The position numbers and the translations under genes were made by a program. Below are positions 19,844-28,933 of a stretch of 64,000 nt of DNA, one piece after another. The stretch is from Phyllobacterium calauticae (lineage in GTDB: Bacteria; Pseudomonadota; Alphaproteobacteria; Rhizobiales; Rhizobiaceae). The stretch spans positions 248,001 through 312,000 of the forward strand of contig NZ_JAGENB010000006.1 in assembly GCF_019991125.1 (NCBI RefSeq), given 5' to 3'. The notes below the pieces were generated by a model that saw only the letters and a program-made list of their open reading frames with translations, ran no database searches and was not told the DNA's origin. Position 1 is the first letter of the stretch. Every line of letters begins with the position of its first letter.

Positions 19844-21160
19844 ATGGCCCCCCTCAACGATCCTGAATTTGGATTCTGCCGCGACTGTCTGACAGCGCAG
19901 ACCTCGGCCGGACGCCGCTGCCAGCAATGCGGCAGCCCGCGCCTGCTGCGCCATCCGGAACTCTACAGGCTCTCCATTGCCCATGTGGACTGCGATGCAT
20001 TCTATGCCTCGGTGGAAAAACGCGACAATCCGGAGCTGCGCAACAAGCCCGTCATCATCGGCGGCGGCAAGCGCGGTGTGGTCTCCACCGCCTGTTATGT
20101 CGCGCGCATTCACGGCGTGAAATCCGCCATGCCGATGTTCAAGGCGCTGGAGGCCTGCCCGCATGCGGTGGTGATCAGCCCGAACATGGAAAAATATGTG
20201 CGCGTGGGGCGCGAAATCCGCCAGATGATGCGCGATCTGACGCCGCAGGTGGAACCGCTGTCGATCGACGAGGCGTTTCTCGACCTGTCAGGCACGCAGC
20301 GCCTGCACCACGATCCGCCGGTGCGGGTCATGGCGCAGTTTTCCAACCGGGTGGAAAAGGAAATGGGCCTGTCGGTTTCCGTCGGCCTCTCCTATTGCAA
20401 GTTCCTAGCAAAAATCGCCTCGGATTTTGACAAGCCGCGCGGCTTTTCCGTCATCGGCGAAGCGGAAACCCCGCATTTCCTGCATGACAAGCCGGTGACG
20501 ATGATCTGGGGTGTCGGCAAGGTGTTTGCCGCCACACTGGAGAAGGACGGCATCCGCACCATCGGCCAATTGCAGACCATGGAGCTTGGCGCGCTGATGG
20601 CCGCCTATGGCAGCATGGGCCAGCGCCTTTACCAGCTGTCGCGCGGCATCGACACGCGCCGGGTGGAGCCGGACGGCGAATCCAAGAGCGTATCGGCGGA
20701 AACGACGTTCAACGAGGATATCGGCACGCTGGAAGAGCTGGTTTCGATTCTGCGCTCGCTCTCCGAAAAAGTGTCACGCCGCCTGAAAGCGGCCGATATT
20801 GCCGGCCGGACTGTGGTTCTCAAGCTCAAATCCCGCGATTTCAAGCTGAAAACCCGCAATCGCCAATTGGCCGACCCGACTCAGCTTGCCGACCGGATTT
20901 TCCGCACGGGACTGGCGCTGCTGGAAAAGGAGATCGACGGCACGCGGTTCCGGCTCATCGGCATCGGCGTGAGTGACCTCAGTGACGATGGCCGCGCCGA
21001 TCCGCTCGATCTCGTCGATGTGCAGGCGACCAAGCGGGCCGTGGCGGAGACGGCCATCGACAAGCTGCGCGGAAAGTTCGGCAACAACGCCGTCGAAACC
21101 GGCTATACCTTCGGCAAGATCAGGCAAAGGACACGGCCGGTCCCGGACGAGATTGATTGA
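19844..21160 (+). CDS. dinB: DNA polymerase IV with N-terminal zinc-ribbon
   Basis: Error-prone Y-family translesion polymerase. 438 residues; catalytic acids are in [12 protein letters not shown] (D49, D51) and SIDEAFLD, followed by the thumb, little-finger domain and a basic C-terminus. Unlike E. coli Pol IV it has a short N-terminal four-cysteine module (C12, C15, C26, C29), which I recall in rhizobial homologues. The ATG at 19844 was chosen because the longer frame would run back through the LexA box and into the preceding gene. Confidence 0.95.
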   Translation: MAPLNDPEFGFCRDCLTAQTSAGRRCQQCGSPRLLRHPELYRLSIAHVDCDAFYASVEKRDNPELRNKPVIIGGGKRGVVSTACYVARIHGVKSAMPMFKALEACPHAVVISPNMEKYVRVGREIRQMMRDLTPQVEPLSIDEAFLDLSGTQRLHHDPPVRVMAQFSNRVEKEMGLSVSVGLSYCKFLAKIASDFDKPRGFSVIGEAETPHFLHDKPVTMIWGVGKVFAATLEKDGIRTIGQLQTMELGALMAAYGSMGQRLYQLSRGIDTRRVEPDGESKSVSAETTFNEDIGTLEELVSILRSLSEKVSRRLKAADIAGRTVVLKLKSRDFKLKTRNRQLADPTQLADRIFRTGLALLEKEIDGTRFRLIGIGVSDLSDDGRADPLDLVDVQATKRAVAETAIDKLRGKFGNNAVETGYTFGKIRQRTRPVPDEID

Positions 21161-21375
21161 TTGGATTCAAAGGTTTGTCAGATTTGTTTAAAAGATTGAA
21201 TCCGGCCCTGCTGCAAGACCATTTGTGCGTGGTTCGACAAGCACCACGCAGGATGCCTTTTGCAGCAAAGCAAAGGAGAGATGGCCAGGCCGCGAAGCCA
21301 TGAATCACAGAGATTGACGGATGGCAGCCGGTCCGTTTCACGCGATCAAACAGGACAGGCCACCAGCCAAAGGCG

Positions 21376-22257
21376 CTATTTCAGCGGCAGAAACAGGTCC
21401 GCAACCGCCTCATGCTCCGGCACCTCCGGGAAGAAGCTCAGACGCTGGCAATAGATCGGGAAGTCGCGCGCTTCCTCGCCGCTGGCCGGAAGCCAGTCAC
21501 GATACAGGTAGAGCGCGGCGGGCTCCAGATTGTCGGTGTTGCCGACGACGCGCAGCACCGCACAGCGACCACCGGGAATCTCGCCGGCCTTGATCTGCTC
21601 GCCATTCACCTCGACTGGCTGGTCGGTGCCGACACAAAGGTCCATGCTGTAATCGGCAGGCGACGCGGGACACCGCTCGGAATGCCAGACCGTGAAGGTC
21701 GGACTTGTCCTGGGGTGCAGGCCAGCGGCCTTGCGCCATGTGATGAACCGCTGGATGGTGGCACCGATCATCGCGGGGTCACCCCGATGTTCCATGATCG
21801 CCACCGGCGTCGGGGCCACAGCGCGAATCGTCACGTCATTCGTGGTAAAAGTCTTCTGCATGAGCTTGCTCCTCGCATTGTCAAAAGGCCCGAAGGCCGC
21901 AAGCCACGGCTCCCAATCGGGAGATTTTCTGAACGACGAAGGCGATTGCCCGAACCGTTGCCGAAAGGCGCGGGCGAAAGCATCGGGTGCATCGTAACCG
22001 GCATCCATCGCTATGTCCGTGACGCTCTGGGCGTCTATGTAGGCCAGCCGATACGAAGCGCGCTTCATACGGGCAAGCTGGACATAGCGATGCACGGATA
22101 ACCCGAAGGTCGACATGAACTGCCGGTGGAAATGGTATTTCGAGAACGCGGCGACACCGCTCAGCGCTTCCAAACCCAGATCATCGTCGAGATGCTGTTC
22201 GATGTGATCCAGCACCCGTTGCATCCGGGCATGGTAGTTTTCAAGTGCCGCCTTCAT
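21376..22257 (-). CDS. AraC-family regulator with GyrI-like effector domain
   Basis: 293 residues: an N-terminal pair of AraC-type helix-turn-helix motifs (about residues 10-110; GVAAFSKYHFHRQF, YDAPDAFARAFRQRFG) and a C-terminal GyrI-like/bacterial transcription activator effector-binding domain (about 135-293). This resembles the Rob/SoxS-GyrI style regulators that sense small hydrophobic or toxic molecules; the ligand is unknown. The ATG at 22257 has a textbook GGAGGAA site; the longer frame lacks one. Confidence 0.9.
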   Translation of the reverse strand: MKAALENYHARMQRVLDHIEQHLDDDLGLEALSGVAAFSKYHFHRQFMSTFGLSVHRYVQLARMKRASYRLAYIDAQSVTDIAMDAGYDAPDAFARAFRQRFGQSPSSFRKSPDWEPWLAAFGPFDNARSKLMQKTFTTNDVTIRAVAPTPVAIMEHRGDPAMIGATIQRFITWRKAAGLHPRTSPTFTVWHSERCPASPADYSMDLCVGTDQPVEVNGEQIKAGEIPGGRCAVLRVVGNTDNLEPAALYLYRDWLPASGEEARDFPIYCQRLSFFPEVPEHEAVADLFLPLK

Positions 22258-22374
22258 CGCCTGTTCCTCCGTGGCGGCACCAGCTAGCCCCTTGCGGATA
22301 TACAGCGCTCGACCGATCTTGCGGTTTGGGAGGGATCGATCGATACAGTCCAACGCGCCTCAGTGCGGTGTGAC

Positions 22375-25300
22375 CTAAACCATCTCCACATCGACCACGC
22401 CGGGAATGGCCTTCATGGCGCTGGCGACCTGCGGGCCGACGCGATAGCGGTTCGGCAGTTCGATCTCCACTTCGCTGGCGCCATTCTCCTTGATCAGGAT
22501 GAGCGAGACGATCTGGCCGTCATTCTGCGGGGCGAGATAGGGCGTGATGGCGCTCAGCGGCTCGCTGGAGCGCATATAGAGGCGCAAGGCCTTCTGCATG
22601 CGCGTGGCTTCATCCTCAAGCGACTGCGCCGTCTGGATGCGCAGGCTGATGCCCTCCGGCCGGTCTTCGGCCCCAACGGTCACCACGACGGAGCGTCCCG
22701 GCTCCAAGAGATCGCGGTACTGCGCCAGCGCCTCGGAGAAAAGCACTGCCTCGAACTGACCCGATGCATCGGAAAACTGGATGATGCCCATCTTGTTGCC
22801 GGTCTTGGTCTTGCGTTCCTGCTTGGCGGTGATGGTTCCGGCGAGCCGTCCGGCATTGGCGCCGCGTTTGACCGCAGCGGAAAATTCGGCCCAGCTCTGC
22901 ACCCGCATCTTTTCGAGGATCGGCCGGTATTCGTCGAGCGGATGGGCGGAAAGGTAAAAACCCGCCGCCTCGAATTCGCGCCGCAGTTTTTCCGCCGACA
23001 GCCATGGCGCCGCATTGGGCAGCTGCAGCCCCTGCGATCCGCCTGCGGCCATGCCGCCAAAAATATCCGCCTGTCCGCTGACACTGTCTTCCTGCGTGCG
23101 CTGCGCATGGCCGATGATGCGATCGAGACCGGCGATGAGCGCCGGGCGTTCCCGCCCGAAGCAGTCGAACGCCCCGGCGTTGATCAGGCTTTCAAACACG
23201 CGCCGGTTGACGACGCGCGGATCGATGCGTTCGCAGAAATCCTCGAGGCTGGCATAGGGCGTGTCGCCGCGCTTCTCGACGATATGGTCGACCGCCGCCT
23301 CGCCGACGCCCTTGATGGCGGCGAGCGAATAGAAAATGCGGTTGTCGCCAACTTCAAACAGGCGGAACGAAGTATTGACCGAAGGGGTGACCACCTCGAT
23401 GCCCAGCCGCAGTGCCTCGCGGCGGAAATCGTTGAGCTTGTCGGTGTTCGCCATATCGTAGGTCATCGATGAAGCGAGGAACTCGACGGGATAATGCGCC
23501 TTCATATAGGCGGTCTGGAACGACACGATGGCATAGGCGGCGGCGTGCGACTTGTTGAAGCCGTAGTCGGCGAATTTTGCCAAGAGGTCGAAAATGAAGT
23601 TGGCCTGCGGCTTGGTCACACCGCGTTCCACCGCGCCATCGACGAAGCGGACGCGCTGCATGTCCATCTCGGAGCGGATCTTCTTACCCATGGCACGGCG
23701 CAGCAGATCGGCTTCGCCCAGCGTATAGCCGGACATTTCCTGCGCGATCTGCATCACCTGTTCCTGGTAGATGATGACGCCCTGGGTTTCCTTGACGAGA
23801 TGGTCGATCTTGGGATGGATCGACGCCATCTCCTCGTCGCCATTCTTGCGCGCGTTGTAGGTCGGGATGTTTTCCATCGGACCCGGACGGTACAGCGCCA
23901 CAAGCGCGATGATATCCTCGATCCGATCGGGCTTCATGCCGATCAGCGCCTTGCGCATGCCGGTGCTTTCCACCTGGAACACGCCGACCGTTTCGCCGCG
24001 CGACAGCATTTCATAGCTGAGCTTGTCATCGAGCGGCAGATTGGACAAATCCACCGTGATGCCGCGCCGCTTGACCAGATTGACCGCAGTCTGCAGCACC
24101 GTCAGGGTTTTCAGGCCGAGAAAGTCGAATTTGACCAGCCCGGCCTCTTCCACCATCTTCATGTTGAACTGCGTGACCGGCATGTCGGAGCGCGGATCGC
24201 GGTACATCGGCACGAGTTCGGACAGCGGGCGGTCGCCGATGACGATACCGGCGGCGTGGGTCGAGGCGTGGCGGTACAGCCCCTCCAGCTTCAGCGCAAT
24301 ATCGAGCAGGCGCTCGACAACCGGTTCCTTGTCGCGTTCTTCGCGCAGGCGCGGCTCATCCTCGATGGCCTTTGCCAGCGTCACCGGATTGGCCGGATTG
24401 GCCGGAACCATCTTGGTCAGACGGTCCACCTGCCCATAGGGCATTTCGAGCACGCGGCCGACGTCGCGCAGCACGGCGCGCGCCTGCAGCGTTCCGAAGG
24501 TGATGATCTGCGCCACCTGATCACGGCCATACTTGGCCTGAACATAGCGGATGACCTCGTCGCGCCGCTCCTGACAGAAGTCGATGTCAAAGTCGGGCAT
24601 CGAGACGCGGTCGGGATTGAGGAAGCGTTCGAACAGCAGGGAGAAGCGCAGCGGATCGACGTCGGTGATCGTCAGCGCATAGGCAACGAGCGAACCCGCA
24701 CCGGAGCCACGACCGGGACCGACAGGAATATCATGGGCTTTCGCCCATTTGATAAAGTCGGAAACGATGAGGAAGTAACCCGGATATTTCATCCGGGTGA
24801 TGATGGAAATCTCATATTCCAGCCGTTCGGCATATTCCTGCGCCGTGTGGCCATCGGCCATGCCGAGCGTCGCAATGCGGCTTGCCAGGCCTTCGCGCGC
24901 CTGCCGGGCCAGTTCGTCGGCTTCCTCCTGCAGGGCAGCTTCGGGATCGTCGCTTTCACCGGTGAAGCGCGGCAGGATCGGCGCGCGGTTCTTCGGATAA
25001 TAGGAACAGCGCAGCGCGATCTCGACGGTATTTTCCAGCGCCTCGGGCAGATCGGCAAACAGCGCCACCATCTCGTCTTCGGTCTTGAGATAATGGTCCG
25101 GCGTCAGGCGGCGGCGATCGTCGATGGAAAGCAGTGAACCCGCCGCAATGGCCAGCAACGCATCATGCGCCTCATAGTCGGCGCTCTTGGAGAAGAACAC
25201 GTCATTGGTGGCAACCAGAGGCAGTTCCAGCTCATAGGCAAGCGCGATATGGGTCGCTTCGAGGGCGCGGTCATAGCCGCGATGGCGCTGCAGCTCGACA

Positions 25301-25884
25301 TAGAGCCGGTCGCCATAGAGCGAGCGCAGATGGATCAGCCGCTGGCGGGCGCGGTCGATACGGTCGTCCTTGATCGCCTTGGCGATCGGCCCCTCGGGAC
25401 CGCCGGAAAGAACGATGATTCCATCGGAAAGACCCGGCAGCCAGGAGGCGGCAACATGGACGGGATCGCCGGCGGGCGTTTCCAGATAGGCGCGGCTGAC
25501 AAGCCGGACGAGATTGGCATAGCCCGTTTCCGTCGCCGCCAGCAGCACGAGCGGCGCAAGCCCGAGCGCTTCGCGCCGGTTGGCGCTGCGGCTTTCCTCG
25601 GCCTGATCGTGAAAGGCGATGTCGAGCTGGCAGCCGATGATCGGCTGCAAGCCGGACTTCGAACCCTTCTGGGCAAATTCGAGCGCCCCGAACAGATTGT
25701 TGGTGTCGGTGATGGCGATGGCCGGGCTTTTGTTGGACGTGGCGAGATCGATGACCTTGGCGACCTGCAGTGCGCCTTCCAGCAGGGAATAGGCGGAATG
25801 CACCCGCAGATGGACGAAACGAAGCGCCTGCTTTTCCGCACTGCCTTCGCCGGGTCTGCCCTGTCCGTCTGCCACTGTATCCAT
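22375..25884 (-). CDS. dnaE: DNA polymerase III alpha subunit (replicative)
   Basis: Main replicative polymerase. 1169 residues, the size of E. coli DnaE. N-terminal PHP domain (FVHLRVHSAYSLLEGAL, TDTNNLFGALEF), polymerase core with GRGSGAGSL and the catalytic aspartates in PDFDIDFCQERR, tandem HhH (YSLAAIKGVGEAA) and an OB-fold near residue 990. The extended length and PHP start match DnaE1, not the SOS-induced DnaE2, and no imuA/imuB genes are nearby. The frame stays open to a TTG at 25938; I prefer the first ATG, at 25884. Confidence 0.95.
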   Translation of the reverse strand: MDTVADGQGRPGEGSAEKQALRFVHLRVHSAYSLLEGALQVAKVIDLATSNKSPAIAITDTNNLFGALEFAQKGSKSGLQPIIGCQLDIAFHDQAEESRSANRREALGLAPLVLLAATETGYANLVRLVSRAYLETPAGDPVHVAASWLPGLSDGIIVLSGGPEGPIAKAIKDDRIDRARQRLIHLRSLYGDRLYVELQRHRGYDRALEATHIALAYELELPLVATNDVFFSKSADYEAHDALLAIAAGSLLSIDDRRRLTPDHYLKTEDEMVALFADLPEALENTVEIALRCSYYPKNRAPILPRFTGESDDPEAALQEEADELARQAREGLASRIATLGMADGHTAQEYAERLEYEISIITRMKYPGYFLIVSDFIKWAKAHDIPVGPGRGSGAGSLVAYALTITDVDPLRFSLLFERFLNPDRVSMPDFDIDFCQERRDEVIRYVQAKYGRDQVAQIITFGTLQARAVLRDVGRVLEMPYGQVDRLTKMVPANPANPVTLAKAIEDEPRLREERDKEPVVERLLDIALKLEGLYRHASTHAAGIVIGDRPLSELVPMYRDPRSDMPVTQFNMKMVEEAGLVKFDFLGLKTLTVLQTAVNLVKRRGITVDLSNLPLDDKLSYEMLSRGETVGVFQVESTGMRKALIGMKPDRIEDIIALVALYRPGPMENIPTYNARKNGDEEMASIHPKIDHLVKETQGVIIYQEQVMQIAQEMSGYTLGEADLLRRAMGKKIRSEMDMQRVRFVDGAVERGVTKPQANFIFDLLAKFADYGFNKSHAAAYAIVSFQTAYMKAHYPVEFLASSMTYDMANTDKLNDFRREALRLGIEVVTPSVNTSFRLFEVGDNRIFYSLAAIKGVGEAAVDHIVEKRGDTPYASLEDFCERIDPRVVNRRVFESLINAGAFDCFGRERPALIAGLDRIIGHAQRTQEDSVSGQADIFGGMAAGGSQGLQLPNAAPWLSAEKLRREFEAAGFYLSAHPLDEYRPILEKMRVQSWAEFSAAVKRGANAGRLAGTITAKQERKTKTGNKMGIIQFSDASGQFEAVLFSEALAQYRDLLEPGRSVVVTVGAEDRPEGISLRIQTAQSLEDEATRMQKALRLYMRSSEPLSAITPYLAPQNDGQIVSLILIKENGASEVEIELPNRYRVGPQVASAMKAIPGVVDVEMV

Positions 25885-26022
25885 CTCCAGAAAATTCCGG
25901 CGAACGCGCTGATTCACCACCCGCGCATTCTCGAACAATGGTCAGGGGGTGTCCACCTATACTTTAACGACCCGATCGTGCGACTGTGAACAACCTGTGA
26001 TGCACCAGCGAAAGGCCTGTGA

Positions 26023-26604
26023 ATGAGCAACGCATATCCCGAAATCTATCTGGTGCGGCACGGTCAGACGGAATGGAGCCTGTCCGGCCAGCACACCGGC
26101 CGGACCGACATGCCGCTGACGGCCGCGGGCGAAGCGGCAGCCCGCACCCTGGCAGACCGCCTGCAGGGCCTTGCCTTTTCCGCCGTATGGTCGAGCCCTT
26201 CCCAGCGCGCATCTAAAACCTGCGCCCTCGCCGGATTTGGCGACGCCAGCATCATCAAGGACGATCTGGCGGAATGGGATTACGGCACCTATGAGGGCAT
26301 CACCACCAAGGCGATCCTGGCGGAGCGCCCCGGCTGGCAGCTTTTTCGCGACGGCTGCCCCGGCGGCGAATCCGCAGCCGATGTCGGTGCGCGTGCCGAC
26401 CGGATCATCCACGCCATCCGCGCGGCGAATGACAGGATTCTCATCTTCTCGAGTTCGCATTTCCTGCGGGTGCTTACGGCCCGCTGGCTTGGCTTGCCGC
26501 CCGAAGGCGGCGCGCTTTTCGTTCTGGATACCACCAGCATCAGCGTGCTCGGCTATGAGCACGACCTGACGGAACCGGTTGTCCGCATGTGGAACCAGAC
26601 ATGA
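26023..26604 (+). CDS. histidine phosphatase family protein (phosphoglycerate mutase-like)
   Basis: 193 residues with the phospho-histidine motif LVRHGQTEW at residue 10, arginine of the HTGRTD loop, the acid/base region EWDYGTYEG and the second histidine in FSSSHFLRVL. Family members are phosphatases of sugar phosphates, nucleotides or other small molecules; the substrate is not readable. It converges with the small SOS-type gene at 26,670. Confidence 0.9.
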   Translation: MSNAYPEIYLVRHGQTEWSLSGQHTGRTDMPLTAAGEAAARTLADRLQGLAFSAVWSSPSQRASKTCALAGFGDASIIKDDLAEWDYGTYEGITTKAILAERPGWQLFRDGCPGGESAADVGARADRIIHAIRAANDRILIFSSSHFLRVLTARWLGLPPEGGALFVLDTTSISVLGYEHDLTEPVVRMWNQT

Positions 26605-26669
26605 TGATGGGCGACGCCCGCGGGCCAGGAACCAGGGAAAACCTAGTCATCCCGGCCCCGCCGGTTCTT

Positions 26670-26756
26670 TCAGATAACGCTGACCCACATGGCGAATGTT
26701 GCAATAAACAGACTGACTGTAACGAATGACATGACGTCCTGGAAAAGTTCGCTCAT
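26670..26756 (-). CDS. 28-aa single-helix membrane peptide under LexA control (SidA-like)
   Basis: Translates as MSELFQDVMSF followed by VTVSLFIATFAMWVSVI and a TGA stop: a short charged N-terminus and one transmembrane helix (about residues 10-28). A GAAGG ribosome binding site lies ten or so bases upstream, and a perfect LexA box lies 40 bases before the ATG between TTGGAA (-35-like) and TATACA (-10-like). Known: Caulobacter SidA is a 29-residue SOS-induced inner-membrane peptide that blocks division via FtsW/FtsN. The match in size, topology and control suggests an analogue; I have no alignment showing homology. An ORF on the opposite strand covers the same bases but lacks such support. 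Confidence 0.7.
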   Translation of the reverse strand: MSELFQDVMSFVTVSLFIATFAMWVSVI

Positions 26757-26795
26757 CGGTAAAACCCTTCTTCGTTTGCTCTATGTATATGTTTT

Positions 26796-26810
26796 GTTCT
26801 ATTTTTGTTC
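26796..26810 (-). promoter_or_regulatory. LexA (SOS) box of the 28-aa peptide gene
   Basis: GTTCTATTTTTGTTC on the + strand (GAAC-N7-GAAC on the gene strand), perfect and with an AT-rich spacer nearly identical to the dinB box. It sits between candidate -35 and -10 hexamers of a - strand promoter, the classic position for repression. Confidence 0.85.
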
Positions 26811-26901
26811 CAAAGTCAAGCGCGCCAAAGCCGCCATTGGCGCTATGGTTGTCGATTTCTTAACAGAGGGTAAAACAGGGGCCGCCGAGCGGGTGCCGCC
26901 A

Positions 26902-26941
26902 AACGCAAACGGGCGCGGATTTTTCCGCGCCCGTTTGCGTT
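26902..26941 (-). terminator. long perfect stem-loop at the end of the proS-lolC-lolD unit
   Basis: 18-bp perfect stem (arms 26902-26919 and 26924-26941) with a TTTT loop, 17 bp beyond the lolD stop. On the - strand it is followed only by TTT, so it is an atypical intrinsic terminator or an mRNA 3'-end stabiliser. Confidence 0.6.
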
Positions 26942-26957
26942 CCATGGTGTGAACGGA

Positions 26958-27644
26958 TCAGGAGACCGTGGTGATCTTGCCGTCCTTGAGCGTGACGCGG
27001 CGATCCATGCGGCGGGCCAGTTCGTGATTGTGCGTGGCGATCATCGCCGACAGGCCGGACTGGCGCACCAGGGCCTCCAACGCCTCGAACACATAGGAGG
27101 ACGTCACCGGATCGAGATTGCCGGTGGGCTCATCGGCAAGCAGCACAAGCGGCGCATTGGCCACCGCGCGGGCGATGGCAACGCGCTGCTGCTCGCCGCC
27201 GGACAGTTCCGACGGCCGGTGCGAGGCGCGCGCGCCCACCTTCATGTAATCAAGCAACTGCTGCGCGCGTTCGGAGGCGACGCGCGGTTTCATGCCGCGG
27301 ATCATCTGCGGCATCATCACGTTTTCCAGCGCGGAGAATTCCGGCAGGAGATGGTGGAACTGATAGACGAAACCGATGTCGTTGCGGCGGATGGCGGTGC
27401 GCTCTTCATCGGACAGCGAACCGCAGGCGCGACCGTCCAGAATCACATCGCCACTGTCAGGCCGCTCCAGGAGACCCGCCGTGTGCAGAAGCGTCGACTT
27501 GCCAGCGCCCGACGGCGCGACAAGCGCGACCATCTCGCCCCTGCCGAGGGAGAAATTGGCATCGTCCAGAATAACCAGCTCCCGGTCGATCTCATTGTAC
27601 CGGCGGCCGACACTGGTCAGCTGAAGAATGGGCCCGGCTGACAT
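26958..27644 (-). CDS. lolD: lipoprotein-releasing system ATPase LolD
   Basis: 228-residue ABC ATPase that drives release of outer-membrane lipoproteins from the inner membrane. Walker [11 protein letters not shown]-loop FVYQFHHLL, signature LSGGEQQR, Walker [12 protein letters not shown] and switch histidine ATHNHEL are all present. The [14 protein letters not shown] wording is typical of LolD. Its start overlaps the lolC stop. Confidence 0.96.
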   Translation of the reverse strand: MSAGPILQLTSVGRRYNEIDRELVILDDANFSLGRGEMVALVAPSGAGKSTLLHTAGLLERPDSGDVILDGRACGSLSDEERTAIRRNDIGFVYQFHHLLPEFSALENVMMPQMIRGMKPRVASERAQQLLDYMKVGARASHRPSELSGGEQQRVAIARAVANAPLVLLADEPTGNLDPVTSSYVFEALEALVRQSGLSAMIATHNHELARRMDRRVTLKDGKITTVS

Positions 27645-28933
27645 TATTCGTACCTCAAGGCTTCAACGGGATCGAGCTTGGCCGCGCGCCATGCGGGGAA
27701 AAGCGTTGCCAGAAACGACAGGACAAGCGCCATCAGGATGACCGTGAAGGTTTCATTGAAATCCATCTTGGCGGGCAAGGTGCTCAGGAAATAAAGCTCC
27801 GGATTGAACAGGGTCGTACCAGACAACCAGGAGAAGAATTGCCGGATGCGCTCGACGTTGAGGCAGACGAGGACACCCAGGGCCACGCCGGCAATCGTAC
27901 CGGTCACGCCAATTGCAGCGCCCGTCATCAGGAAGATGCGCATGACCGAGTTGCGCGTCGCGCCCATCGTTCGCAGGATGGCGATATCGCGTCCCTTGTC
28001 CTTCACCAGCATGATCAGGCCGGAAATGATGTTCAGGGCCGCCACGAGAACGATCAGCGTCAGGATCATGAACATGACGTTGCGCTCGACCTGAAGCGCC
28101 GAGAAGAAAGTCACGTTGCGCTGGCGCCAGTCGGTGAGCATCAGCGGACGCTGCGCCGCATCCTCGATGGGTTTTTTCAGCGCGTCGACATTGTCGGGAT
28201 TGTTGGCAAAGATCTCGATGGACTGGACCTTGCCCTCCTGGTTGAAATAGAGCTGCGCTTCATCCAGCGGCATGAGCGCGATCGAGGCGTCATATTCGGA
28301 CATGCCGATCTGGAAAATGGCGACGACCGGATAGGATTTCACCCGCGGTGAAACGCCGAGCGGCGTCACATCGCCGTCCAGCGACATCAATGTCAGCTTG
28401 TCGCCGATGCCGAGCCCCAGATTTTCCGCCATGCGCGTGCCGATGGCCACGCCGCCCGCCTTGTCGAAATTGGCGAAGGTGCCCTGCTTGACGTTCTTGG
28501 CGACGAGCTGGAGCTTGTTGATATCCTCTTCGCGCAGGCCCCGTACGAGCGTGCCGGTGCCCTGCCCGACATTGCCCTGGCCGAGCACCTGGCCTTCCAC
28601 GACGGGAATGGCGAAGGAAACACCGGGAACCGCATCGATCCGCTTGATCACATTGTCGTAGTCATCCAGCGGCCGGTCCATCGGCTGCATGATGACATGG
28701 CCGTTGATGCCGAGAATGCGCGTCAGCAATTCGCTGCGAAAACCATTCATGACGGCCATGACGATAATGAGCGTCGCCACGCCGAGCATGATGCCGGTGA
28801 AGGAGAAACCGGCGATCACCGAAATAAACGTTTCCTTGCGCCGGGCGCGCAGATAGCGCCACGCGATCATCCGTTCATAGGCAGAGAACGGCTTGGGACC
28901 CTGTTGTACAGCAGTGACGGCCGATTCTGTCAT
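27644..28933 (-). CDS. lolC: lipoprotein-releasing system permease LolC/LolE
   Basis: 429-residue inner-membrane protein with one N-terminal helix (about 40-65), a large periplasmic domain (about 70-280) and three C-terminal helices, the MacB/LolC fold. [13 protein letters not shown] after helix 1 is a family hallmark. Only one permease gene is present, as usual in alphaproteobacteria where a LolF-like homodimer replaces LolC/LolE. It overlaps proS by 4 bp. Confidence 0.94.
   Translation of the reverse strand: MTESAVTAVQQGPKPFSAYERMIAWRYLRARRKETFISVIAGFSFTGIMLGVATLIIVMAVMNGFRSELLTRILGINGHVIMQPMDRPLDDYDNVIKRIDAVPGVSFAIPVVEGQVLGQGNVGQGTGTLVRGLREEDINKLQLVAKNVKQGTFANFDKAGGVAIGTRMAENLGLGIGDKLTLMSLDGDVTPLGVSPRVKSYPVVAIFQIGMSEYDASIALMPLDEAQLYFNQEGKVQSIEIFANNPDNVDALKKPIEDAAQRPLMLTDWRQRNVTFFSALQVERNVMFMILTLIVLVAALNIISGLIMLVKDKGRDIAILRTMGATRNSVMRIFLMTGAAIGVTGTIAGVALGVLVCLNVERIRQFFSWLSGTTLFNPELYFLSTLPAKMDFNETFTVILMALVLSFLATLFPAWRAAKLDPVEALRYE

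Noticed and set aside
22375-25884. dnaE as the SOS mutagenesis polymerase DnaE2
   Set aside because: No imuA/imuB neighbours and no LexA box at its start; length and N-terminal PHP domain fit the replicative DnaE1.
26689-26952. + strand 87-codon frame over the 28-aa peptide gene
   Set aside because: It runs antisense through the SOS promoter and through the lolD stem-loop, has no family look and no clear ribosome site.
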